Assembly: GCF_037325665.1 (NCBI RefSeq)
Contig: NC_090253.1
Location: forward strand, 16,807,568 to 16,871,567
Origin: Littorina saxatilis
Taxonomy: Eukaryota; Mollusca; Gastropoda; Littorinimorpha; Littorinidae
Direction of reading: 5' to 3'
Length of the DNA: 64,000 nt
Each line of letters starts with the position of its first letter. The first letter of the stretch is position 1. The notes beneath the pieces are model-generated. The model was not told the DNA's origin. It was given only the letters and a program-made list of their open reading frames with translations, and did not search any database. A program made the position numbers and the translations under genes. Shown here piece after piece: positions 32,630 to 44,300 of the stretch.

Positions 32630-34114
32630 TGGCCTAAGGATCAAGGAACATGTATCAATTTTCAGCATACAGTCAGAAAATGATGGTACTCGTTCAATAT
32701 CCTGTACAATTGCTGCAAAAAACAAACACTTCACTACTCTTGAATTACCTCTGAGCTGAACAAAAAACATGAATATTTGCCAACAGCTTCAACAACAAAC
32801 ACTTAAAGAGAAAGACGCCTGTAACTCGAAAGGTCAGAACTCATTAATATGGCCTAACAAAGAACTCTGCATACCACACATATAGTTACACTCAAAGGTC
32901 TCTTCCTGTGACAACCAAAAATGTGTAATGTTATTATTACTTTGATTTTTGGCTCACGAAAGTGTAGCCTATGCGATGCTAACTTTTGTCTGTCTGTGCG
33001 TGCGTGCGTGCGTATACATGTATGTATGTCTGTGGTAGAAACTTTAACATTTGACTGAACACCGAAATACTAATTTTACCTGGTTATTATTCAAGCAACA
33101 GCTTCAAAGTATTGAAGCAATGATCAACATTTTGTCGGCACGTATGTAGTTAAAGTGTGTATCCAAAGAAAACGGGTGGTGGTCTTTTTTGGGGGGGTAA
33201 AAACAGGTGACTGGTTTGTGTCGTGTGTGGTATGTAGACCAGGTCAGGGGTCAAGGTTAGGTCAGATCGCGTGAAGGATTGTGGTATAGATACAGTTATC
33301 ACCGAGCTGCAGTTCGCCGATTTGGAGAAGAAGATTTCACATTGTTCGGTTTCGTAGCTCCAGAAAAATAGATAAAGATTTCCTACAGGTTAATCTGCAC
33401 AGCGTGTTTCCAGTGTCTGCGCGAGGAAGCGCTGTCGAAAGCGCAGTGTCGATCTGGCCATCTGGCAGTCGTGTCCCCGTAAGTAGGCTACAGATAGACA
33501 GATATAGATCCAGTGTCTCGCACTCTTGCACCGTGTCACCTATGCTTACTGTGTGTGTGTATGTGTGACGGAGTGATTGAGTTTGTGTTACTGTTTGTCT
33601 ATTTCTTACGTGAGCCTTGAAGGCTTCCGCCTCTTGTTTCTCAGGCAGTATGAAAATTCATCAATTCAGTTTCACAGAAGGAAAAGTTTTTTGTTTTTTT
33701 TATAAATACTGACAATGACATCATGTAAAATTAAATAACAGTACATCAATTAGATACATAAAACACAATATCATGGTGAATTTTGCCACAAATTTGAAAT
33801 GCACAATTTGTAAACAAGCTGTCATAACAGTTCTGAACAAGCTATGTATTATAACTATTTAACAAAAAGGACTACTGCCTACTAATAACGCAGGCTGATG
33901 CTAAATTGACAAAAAAGCCTCCCACCTTCCCATCAAGTATCAGCAGGCTTACATTTAACATTCAATATTATTAATCATAAACAAGTAAAATATATGCGCA
34001 CATTGTAATTTCTCTTGAAGGTTTGCTGGCAACAACCAGGGCATTTTGCTTTGTTCAGACAACTTTCTCTTTTCTCAGGTTCACAAAATCATAATGATGT
34101 ATTTAAAGTTGGTA

Positions 34115-34616
34115 CAGTGGATCCCCCCTTTCACGACACCCTTTCCCATCTGACTCCCCTCTTACAATTCAGATGTTTCGAGGCCTTACTGTCTCTGTTG
34201 TTCATAAGGCCAAAAAAAAATAGGTCTGTTTACGGTAACATAGGGTGAAAAAATAGGGTCGGTAGGTCAGCTTTTTTTTTTCTCCGCTCTCTATGATGTT
34301 TCACAGTTCATTTCTTCTCATCAACCCCTGTTTTTGCCCAACATAACTATAAATAGTACTTTGAGCTTACCTCCCTTCTGTCGTCTGCTGTTTGAGCGCA
34401 AACAGCTCTATTTTGGATGCGGTTTTTTTTCCAGACGATCCAAAAAAAAGATTAGGGTCGGGCCTAAAAACTAGGGTCGGTCGGGTTACCGTAAACAGAC
34501 CTATTTTTTGGGGGGGCCTAATGTCTGTAAAACCACCTCCATTTCAAGACTCCCTCTCTTTGGAGACTTAATTTTCTCAGATTTGTGATGGCCTGAAACT
34601 AAACGGGATACCACTG
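34115..34616. mobile_element. Tigger-type MITE carrying a nested foldback element
   Basis: Ends CAGTGGATCCCCCC and GGGATACCACTG, with TA on both sides (34113-34114, 34617-34618). A foldback element (34203-34512) interrupts it. Confidence 0.75.
34203..34512. mobile_element. Foldback element, GTCTGTTTACGGTAAC family, nested
   Basis: AAGGCCAAAAAAAAATAGG and GTCTGTTTACGGTAACATAG at left pair with GGTTACCGTAAACAGACC and TTTTTGGGGGGGCCT at right. It matches the copies at 24829 and 12251. Confidence 0.8.
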
Positions 34617-35581
34617 TATTCTCAACATTTTCTTCAACTTAAATGTTCAAGAGACAGGAAAACCACCAAAACTCAAGCTCCACAGCACACAATGAACCAA
34701 GGTGTAATACTTGACAATTGGATCTGTTGAACACACAGTGCACACAAAAAACAGTGTCATGGGGGAAAAATGCACATAAACACCAGTTCATGCCATGAAA
34801 ATTCCTGAGTTGTTGCTATCAAGTGTCATAATGTATACGTGAATCACTGTACAAGCTGTGTTTGAACAAGTTTTATACTTGTGATTCCTGTGCACAATCT
34901 GAGCGATTAATTTACAATTTAGCATTTGGTACGTTAAACTCGAGTCACCGTCAACAATTTACGTTATTCCTCTAGTTGAAAAACATTTGTCCATATATTT
35001 GCATTGGTTCCTAGCAGAAGGCCTAGTCAACAATCACATACAAATTCTGTTACATCAAATGGAACAGTCATGCTGGTAGTGGTACAGTAGAAAAACGTGA
35101 AATATCTCTCCCTCATTCTGAAAGATTAAAACAGTCTACACACAAGTATACTTTCTCTGCCTCTCTCTTTCCATAGGCACGCAATCACACTGTCAAAGAC
35201 ATACAGCTAGCTACAAGCATGCGCACACACAGACTAACATACACACACAGACACATAACCTCACATTTTTGATAGCTGAAGGAAACAAAAGAACACTGGA
35301 ATACTGTCACTGTATGAATGCTATACACTGAATAATACAGTGTAACCTGCAAGCATAACTACTAGTACTAATTAGTGAATTTTACAGTCAGTGGTTTAAA
35401 GTTACTTGAGACAGTGATTATTTTGTATGAAGAAAATTAACTTTAAAAGCAACAGAAATTAAGTAACGATCTTGAAAACCTGATGTTATAAAAATTAAAA
35501 TACACAAGTCCTACTACCTAGTGTTCAAAAATCACAGCATGCATGATTGTGAAAGATAATGTAAGAAATGATACAGCTGCA

Positions 35582-35832
35582 AGGGCGGATCTGGGGGGGG
35601 GTTACACGGGTTACGTAACCCCCCCCACCCCCCCAAAAAAGAGGTAATTTATTGGCTCAGGATGCACCAGATAGCTCTATTTTGCTTCTTTGGATAAAAA
35701 AAATTTCCGGGGGGGGGCATGCCCCCGGAACCCCCAAGAGGCTTAGGCGCCTTTGGCGCCGTCAACTTGTATCTTCGCAGTCATTTTGTAACCCCCCCCC
35801 CCCCCTCCAAAGTGAATTGATCCGCCCTTGCA
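35582..35832. mobile_element. MITE with CAAGGGCGGATC ends
   Basis: Terminal inverted repeats CAAGGGCGGATC and GATCCGCCCTTG are flanked by CAGCTG on both sides. The inside has poly-C tracts and TTTCCGGGGG, then GCATGCCCCCGGAAC. It is related to the element at 52267-52582 (shared GCATGCCCCCGGA and a GATGCACCAGAT-like segment). Confidence 0.8.
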
Positions 35833-35918
35833 GCTGAACACAGCTAGTTTGCGCTTTAACGAACACCTATACTTGCGTCGCAGTCAAACGTTCACTAAGG
35901 CTGGCCTTCTTGATCGCG

Positions 35919-36668
35919 TCAAGAAGCAACCCCTGCACCGGCTGAAGCTCTTTGGTCCTGCTTGAGAGCTGTGCTGTACTCCTTTATCTGCCGCCCCATC
36001 TCATCATGCATCTCTTGAAAAGATGATATGCCAAGCATCTGCCAAGTTGCAATGTTCAAAGAAAGGGAAGCCGAAGATGTTCTGTCTCTAAATGCGTCAA
36101 AGTCATCAGTACTGGAATCATTAAAGTCATTGAAAGGATTGACTCTGTCTTTAGAGGGGCGTGGCGGTCGTCGTGGCTTGCTGGCCGCGGCTTCATCGCT
36201 GTATGTGCGGCCTAAAATCCTACTTTCTCTTTCTGCTGCTTCTACAAGTTTGGCGTTGTCTCGCGACGCCACTTCCTCTAGTTGGTTCTGTAGTTCTGCC
36301 ACGATCAGCTTGACATAGTCATAGGGAGCGCAGGACAATGCTCTCATCCATGCCTCAAGCTCTTCCTGAGAGTCTGCACTGAGGATATAAGTGCGCGATG
36401 CACCCCCAGGGAAAGCGATCTGAAAGGCGTAGTTGTCCGTGTCTTCAAGATCAGCAACTTCAATGGTGCAGCCTTCCAAGATTATCACTCCCGAGGGTTC
36501 CTTGTCAACTTTCTTCTCATAGTAGAAGAGCAGGTTCCCCCTGAGCACAAACCATCTCCTCTGGAAACCTTTGTTGAGTTCTCCTCGCTTCAGCAACATC
36601 CCTTCCTTTTCTGGATGACCCCCGGAAGCAGCAAAACGGGCCAGACCTTTCGCGTTGATGATCTTCAT
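35919..36668 (-). CDS. PHETA1/2-like: Sesquipedalian / PHETA endosomal adaptor (PH domain, F&H motif)
   Basis: PHETA (Ses/IPIP27) proteins bind the inositol 5-phosphatase OCRL on endosomes and help receptor recycling and traffic to the trans-Golgi. The gene is a single exon of 249 aa, the same length as human PHETA1. A PH domain covers about residues 19-113 (EGMLLKRGELNKGFQRRWFV, GVIILEGCTIEV, with the helix Trp at 107). A coiled stretch follows at about 118-150 and a basic proline-rich patch at 164-171. NPF at 177-179 and DDF/DAF at 188-193 are candidate EH-domain and AP-2 motifs. The C-terminal F&H motif FQEMHDEMGRQI (F217, H221, G225) is the OCRL-binding signature. The start MKIINAKGLARF matches the family N-terminus. 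It is divergent from PLBD2. I cannot tell whether it is closer to PHETA1 or PHETA2. Confidence 0.94.
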   Translation of the reverse strand: MKIINAKGLARFAASGGHPEKEGMLLKRGELNKGFQRRWFVLRGNLLFYYEKKVDKEPSGVIILEGCTIEVADLEDTDNYAFQIAFPGGASRTYILSADSQEELEAWMRALSCAPYDYVKLIVAELQNQLEEVASRDNAKLVEAAERESRILGRTYSDEAAASKPRRPPRPSKDRVNPFNDFNDSSTDDFDAFRDRTSSASLSLNIATWQMLGISSFQEMHDEMGRQIKEYSTALKQDQRASAGAGVAS

Positions 36669-37527
36669 TATGAGCGCTACAAGTGGTCACTATGTACCTC
36701 TGCTAGTTCTGAGTATCGTGCATGGCTCCTCTTACGTCATTTGTTACGCTATGTTGTCAAGACTGATCACATGAGGAAAAAAAATCAGGAAAGAATGTAG
36801 CACTAACAGAAGACCTGTGCTTTGATTCTGCACAGCAAAAATCGACCCGGTAATTGCACGTTCGATGCAAATTAGAAAGTTTTTGTTGATACGTGTACAA
36901 AGTTAAGTCTCACTTGAATGAACCAGCAAAGCCACCAATCATCTGCATCCCATTTTCTCGAGAAAACAGCGAAACAACCTGAATCAGGAATTGTTGTTCT
37001 CGCGTTCTCGCAGCCAGAAACCAGGGGCACTTTATCTGATCTTTTTCTTGATATGACAGAAGAGTCGAAACAAACTTCGTGTTATGAAAAACAAGTATAG
37101 AATACTTTCCCGTAAACCTTAAGTAACATAAAGCCAATTATCGTATCTACATATACTGCCAAGACTGAATGAGAAAACTTGGGTATTTAACTGTGTACAA
37201 ATGTACACTAATTAATATTAAATTAAGAGAACGATTACCCCCTGAATGAACCTCTTGTTACACTATTCTACCGGAAGAACTCAGTCTTTTAATAAGATGG
37301 CACCAGCCATGCTCGCACGTCGGGAGTCAGTGGCTTTTTCGTCGCTTCGTGAACATTGTGTCCACATTATTGTTTTTACCTTTAGTAAAACGATAGCGTG
37401 ACAGATCCTGACGCGGCGGGACATACAGTTTTCGTATATATTCTTATAAATAGATAGTGTTATCACATGACTGTCTAAGATCATGTGACTTAGTGCACGG
37501 GACACCAAGGAGGGTGTTTCAACAAAC
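36669..37527. promoter_or_regulatory. Divergent promoter region, PHETA / PLBD2
   Basis: 859 bp between oppositely directed start codons must hold both 5' UTRs and promoters unless there are upstream noncoding exons. No TATA box or other site can be assigned with confidence. Confidence 0.5.
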
Positions 37528-38318
37528 ATGGCTCGTGTTTTGATGTTTATCCTCAGTTTAGCTGTCATCTGTTATCTTTCATTTGCAGAAACACACGTTC
37601 ATAAAGCATCTTTGAAGTACCATGCGCCGAGTGGCAAGTTTTCTTTTAAGTCGGATGGCTTGGGGGACGATATAGCCAAGGCCAGTTTTTCCAACAGCAT
37701 CAACCAGACAGGGTTAGCACAAACTTACTGTCTCTTTTCAAAACAAATAGTTTTTCTGCAATGGGAATATGTTGTCACTTTAGTTTCATCGTTGTTGTTA
37801 ATTTCAGATTATGTCTGTTTAATTTGTTATTCCATACTTTCATAATAACAACATCCTGAAGACAGTTTGATGAAATATTGAAAAAGAAAAATCTAACCTG
37901 GTTACCGATGTGTCCACTTTTGTTTAAATTCTGTCTGTTTGTATAATTGATCTTTTGAAAGTAAAACTGCCATCATTCTCCTGGTCCAGAATTGTACACC
38001 AGTGCAGTAAAGTACCTTGATTGTCACAGTCACACGGCAGATGAGACACAAATGGTCTTCTGTCAATACATATCATGGGAAATAATTGGAAGAAGCGTAA
38101 AATATACTGTAACTCAAAGAATTGGGCGGAAAGATTGATGACATTGATGGGACGCTTGTTAATAAAAGGCCTCGCAGTCGCAGCTTGCCACATTTGTCCT
38201 CAACAGAATATTTCATCACAAGTTCCCTTGTGCAGCTAGTGTGTGTATGTGTGTGTTTATTTGAATTGTAAAGTGCTTGAGCTGTGAATCGGGACTAAAA
38301 TTGCACAATAGAAAAGTG

Positions 38319-38351
<33 letters not shown>

Positions 38352-41300
38352 GAATGTCGTCTGTCATATGAGCGTTGATGCGTTGAGCTGTCGTTATGCG
38401 CCATACATGGCCCAGCTCATCCGGCTTCAGCGTGTTTTTATATCGGAGTGGTCCTTCTCCTAGACTGGTGGCTTTACAGGGCTGTCGAGTCCAGTCTACC
38501 CGGCTATTTGGCCATAGCTGGCTGGTTTGTTTATCTGAGGTGACCTTCCCCAGGGCTAGAACTTAAGATGCGGCTCTTGATCGCATGATGCTCCCGTCAT
38601 TGGAGACCTGGGGTATTTCTTGAGTGTAACAGTGCCACCTGTTATCCCGCCCCATCCTGTTGGAAGCACCGCCAGTTGGTCCGCGACTGCTTATTCGTCC
38701 TGGCAAGCCTGGCTTATTTCGCAGCTAACCTCCATATCTGAAGGCCATCTCACTATCCGCCACCTGTGAACGCGCCTGGTTGGGGGTGGTCGCCCCTACT
38801 GTCCCAGGATTATTATGAATAACTTGCCTTGTTGTTTGCAGATGGGCGTATCTGCAGTTGGAAACTGTGGATACCTTCCCTGACTCTGCACAGGCCTACG
38901 CAGCTGGTCTGCTGGAAGGTAACGTGACGAGAGATCTGATCAAGATGCACTGGACCAACACCATGGCGGGGATGTGTACCAAACCTTACTCCAAGTTTTG
39001 TTCCAGGCTGTCAAATTTCTTAGGAGAGAACCTGAAGTGGATGAAAGACCAGATACAGGAGGATAAAACTTTGACGCACTTCTCACCATTCTGGCACCAA
39101 GTGGGTTTAGGTTGCTGTTTTGTGTGTGTGTGTGTGTGTGCGCGATCACTCACAAATTTAGGTTTTCTTTGTGTGAGTGTGTTGTTTATGGGTGAACGTC
39201 TATGTATGTGTATGCTTGATTAGTTACAGATGAGTGCACGAAGAAGAATTATGTATACACGGAAGAACATGTTTGAGTGTGGGTTGCACATTCCGACACA
39301 GAGAAAAAGAGTACTTCTATAAATGTATGCATGTGTTTGTGTGTTACATGCATGTATATGAGAGAGTGAGAAGGGCAGGGAGCAAGAGAAGGAGAAAGAG
39401 AAGAGCATGTTCGCTGCAAGTTTGAGACTGTTAAACTGAAAGTGAAAGCAAGCGTTTAACGTGCATAATTGACATTGCAGGTGGAGCTTTTCCTGTACCA
39501 GGCAGCCGGCCTTTCAGACGCTGTGAATGGAATCAGCAGAGCTCCACACACAGATGTTGACCCCATGGGATTCTTGTGAGACTGAGAGTGTGTGTGTGTG
39601 TATGCATAAGTGTACATATGTATGCTTTAAGTGTATTTTATATAATGCTTTAGAAATTCAAGTTAGGTTGTATACAACTGCATTCCTGGATTCATGTCTG
39701 ATTATACATTAACCTTTAGCACACCAATGGCGCCTATAGGCCAGCAGTGATAATATTGGTTGGCAAGCTTAGGGTGTTTGAATTTTCACGCCAGTATGTT
39801 TGTTTGCATACAACCTTGATCCTTACGTCTTCGTCAGCCTGTTTCAAGTGGACGGTGACATTGAGGATCTGGAGAGTGTTCTGGGTGACAGCAAGATTCA
39901 CCGCCCGCTTGGCTCCGGGTCATGCTCCGCTCTGGTCAAGTTGCTTCCGGGGAACAAAGACCTGTATGTCGCTCAGGACACCTGGACTACCTTTCAGAGC
40001 ATGCTGAGAATCCTGAAGGTCTACAACTTTCCCTGGAAAATGTCTGCAACCAATCCAGGTGGGAGTGAAGAAGTGCATTTGAATTTGTTGTTGTTGAAGT
40101 TTTTGTCTAATTACAAATGTATTGCCCTAAAGGAAATTTGTTCTGCTATGCTGAGTGATAGATGGATTAATGCTTAACCCAGTATTTTCTTCTGCACTTG
40201 TGTGTTAATGTTTTCTAAACCTAGACATGGTTGACGTGAGCTTGGAATTTTTGATGTGTACACTCGTACACAAAGTTGTCTTCGAATGCCAAGAAGAGTC
40301 TGCAACAAGCTGACTCACAGCACCTTCAACAGTCTGGTACTAAAAATGAATTATTGAAACGACTATAAAGAGAATGACAGAAAGATGCTCACTTCTTGTC
40401 TACTGTCTTTTGTCAGTGTAGTCTTGTCTTTCCAAAAGTTATCAGCCTTGTTCAGTTGCTGATCTTTCTTGTTTTTGAGTCACTTGAGAAAAAGTGACTC
40501 TATGTAATCGGTCAGTGTTAGTCTGTCCGGCCGGCCGGCCGGCCGTAGACACCACCTTAACGTTGGACTTTTCTCGGAAACTATCAAAGCGATCGGGCTC
40601 ATATTTTGTTTAGTGGTGACCTCCAATGACCTCTACACTTTAACGATGGTTTCGTTGACCTTTGACCTTTTTCAAGGTCACAGGTCAGCGTCAAAGGAAA
40701 AATTAGACATTTTATATCTTTTCTCGGAAACTATCAAAGCGATCGGGCTCATATTTTGTTTAGTCGTGACCTCCAATGACCTCTACACTTTAACGATGGT
40801 TTCGTTGACCTTTGACCTTTTTCAAGGTCACAGGTCAGCGTCAAAGGAAAAATTAGACATTTTATATCTTTGACAAAGTTCATCGGATGTGATTGAAACT
40901 TTGTAGGATTATTCTTTACATCAAAGTATTTACATCTGTAGCCTTTTACGAACGTTATCAGAAAAACAAGGGAGATAACTAGCCTTTTCTGTTCGGCAAC
41001 ACACAACTTAACGTTGGGCTTTTCTCGGAAACTATAAAAGTGACCGGGCTCAAATTTTATGTGAACGTGACTCATTGTGTTGTGAATAGCAATTTCTTCC
41101 TGTCCATCTGATGCCTCATATAATATTCAGAACTGCGAAAGTGACTCGATCGAGCGTTTGCTCTTCTTGTTCTCGTTTCGTTCTGATACAAATATGAAAT
41201 TGATGTGGTATTTTCAGATACCATACCTGGCCGAGTGCAGTCGTTCTCTTCGTACCCAGGTACTCTGATGTCTGGTGATGACTACTACCTTCTGTCGTCA

Positions 41301-44300
41301 GGCCTGGTTTGTATTCGTGTTGCTTAACTTTCAGGCACAGGTGTGTGTGTGCCATATATATATATATATGTGTGGGCTGTGTGTCATGTGTGTGTGTGTG
41401 TGCCATATGTGTGTGGAAGAGAGAGAGAGAGATTATACATATCTGTGTGAGTCTGTCTGTTAACATCTTGTTCCTGCTACAGTGTCAGGAGTTGCACTGA
41501 CTTTGAGTGCTTTGGGTCAATTAAGGCATGTGGCAAAAATGTGTTCAACACCCCAAAAATGACAAATGTACACACATTTTACTTTGAGCGCGACCCCTGG
41601 CTGGTCATCAAATACTCTGTTGACATTTTTTTTTAAATCTGAACCTTCACACGTTTCATTGTAACTGTAAGTCTGACCAAATAATTATTTTTTGTTTTGT
41701 TGGGTGTAGGTTTCCATGGAAACAACAATCGGCAACAGCAACCCTGGGTTATGGTCCTTTGTCCGACCCACCACAGTGTTGGAAGGTATTCGGTCGGTAG
41801 TGGCCAACCGCCTGGCCAAGTCTGGAAAGGAGTGGGTCGACACATTCAGCTTGCTCAACAGTGGAACGTAAGTCACACTTTGTTCACCCTCTCGGGTATC
41901 CTGGGCTGTGGTGCATGAAGTGAAATTTGGTGCCCCCCAACTGATTGGGAAGCAGCTATGAGGTCTGATTTTTTTAAATCACAACAAATCTCAATTTAAA
42001 CCTGTTTGACCTCGTGGCTGTGTACCGCCTGGTTGGGTCTTCTTCTTCTGCGTTCGTGGGCTGAAACTCCCACGTACACTCGTGGGTTTTTTGCACGAGT
42101 GGAATTTTACGTGTATGACCGTTTTTTACCCCGCCATTTAGGCAGCCATACGCCGTTTTCGGAGGAAGCATGCTGGGTATTTTCGTGTTTCTATAACCCA
42201 CCGAACTCTGACATGGATTACAGGATCTTTTTCGTGCGCACTTGGTCTTGTGCTTGCGTGTACACACGGGGGGTGTTCGGACACCGAGGAGAGTCTGCAC
42301 ACAAAGTTGACTCTGAGAAATAAATCTCTCGCCGAACGTGGGGACGAACTCACGCTGACAGCGGCCAACTGGATACAAATCCAGCGCGCTACCGACTGAG
42401 CTACATCCCCGCCCCTGCCTGGTTGGGTGACAGAAAAGTTTTGCTTTGTGCACCTCAAGCCTCGGTACAGTCTTTCTGACGGTGGTACCTGTGATGTGAG
42501 GCCCCCCTGATCAGAGGTCACCTCCCAATGGAGCACATCTTCTGTTGTCCCTTTGACTATTATTTTGACCAAAAAACACGAAAGGTATGTTGTTAGAACG
42601 TTTAATTATTGACTAAACAAAATGTTACCTTCACAAATAGATCGACCCAGTGGTCTTTTAAGTGCACAAACAAACACTAATTACTCAAAACTTATCTTGA
42701 AAATATGTTCAGCCACTTGCAGGGGGTACATTTTTTGCGGCTGAACAATTTTTCATGATAAGTTTTGTGTAATTAGTGTTTGTCTGTGCACTTAAAAGAC
42801 AGCTGGGTCTTTATATAAATTTGTGAACGTAAGGTTTTGTTTTGTCAATAATGAAATGTTCCCACAACCTACCTTTCTTGTTTTGTTATTCTGAATTTTG
42901 GAACGTTGGCAGTCTATTTTATTTTGAAATTTTATTTGATTATTTTGACCAAAATTGACATGGAATGCCGGGACAATTTCGGCGAATCCCAAGGGTGTTC
43001 TTTCATCACAGGTACCACTGTATCTTTGTTTGCTGTTGTTACAGTGCAACCTCCATTTTAAGACCTTAAATTCTGAGAAAATCAAGTCAAAAGGAAGAAG
43101 TCTTAAGATAGAGGTAATTCTGCAGAGTTAATGAACAGAAACACTGGAAAAGCAAGGTCTTACATGATTGTGTTTGGGCTGTATTGTTACTGAGTTTACT
43201 TGGAAGTTACCCGCAGATGAATGCAGATGAGATACCTTCTCTTTATCATTTGCTTACATAACCTATTTCTTTCTTTTGAAGGTGGTCGTCTACATTTTTG
43301 CTTTTTTTCAATAATCTTATGGTTAGATTTCGCTAAAAAGTTATGTCAGATGATGAATGAACCATGGGGAAAAAAAGTTATAGAAAAAAAATATATGTAA
43401 AAAAAAGATTTTATTTTTGGGTAGCGTGACTCACGCTTCCAATATTTTGTTTTCTGTTTGCTGAGAACATGTGCTTTGCCTAAAAATACTGACCAATCAA
43501 ATTCATGCGCTTGGCATTTTCCAAATAAGGATATCCTACTATGAGTACTACGCTGGAATACTACAATGAATTTTCAAACGGCTACACTGGCTTCGTCTTT
43601 CCTAATCGAAAGGGGGTGTATTGCTGATATTTGTAGATAATAGACTCTGCATTTTAATTGTCAAATGGCGATTTCAATATAAAAATGTAGACAATGACCT
43701 TTAAAATGCCCCGTCCGTTTGTGTCTGTCCATCTTTCTCTCGCCCTAACTCTCCCTCTCATGTTTGTGTGTGTTTACATTAGTGGTAGTAGTTGTTTACA
43801 CAAGCTGGAACGTCTGTACCTGTAGCGTCTAGATACGATGATGTTTTCGTTGTTTCAGCTACAACAACGAGTGGATGATCGTGGACTACAAGCGTTTCAG
43901 GCCAGGGATGAAAACACTGCCCCCCGGTGTGCTGACAGTTCTGGATCAGATTCCGTCAGTCTTAAGTCATTTTTTTTCTTTGTTTTCTTCCTTATTTTAT
44001 TGACAGTAGTAATTGTTTGGCGAAAAAAAGAAGTTTGTTTTTGATATCAAAGCAAAACAATATGGTCGGTCGGTCAGTTTGTTTTTGTTTGGGTTAAAGT
44101 CTTTTTTTTTTTCTTCTTTTTTTTTACCCAGGTGCATGATGCTTTTTATTGGCCGTAATTTGTGCAAAGTGTGTCCCTTGGATGTCGCAGAAGAGTAGCT
44201 TTCATTGTTAGAGTCTGCAAAATCGAATTTTGTTCTTTTAAGGGCAGACCGGGTAGGCAAAATGAGTTATTTTTGGTCTCATACACCTTTTTGGGGTTGT

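Larger units (their letters stand above)
28242..35580 (-). other. Possible long 3' UTR of PHETA, or intergenic DNA
   Basis: No coding gene is seen for more than 7 kb downstream of the PHETA stop. AATAAA at 28242-28247 on the minus strand could end a very long 3' UTR, but nearer ends cannot be excluded. The stretch holds a LINE scrap, a TRIM element, a 3 x 125-bp tandem repeat and two nested MITEs, described separately. Confidence 0.35.

Noticed and set aside
36028-36318. Plus-strand frame opposite PHETA
   Set aside because: Antisense shadow of the PHETA coding exon.
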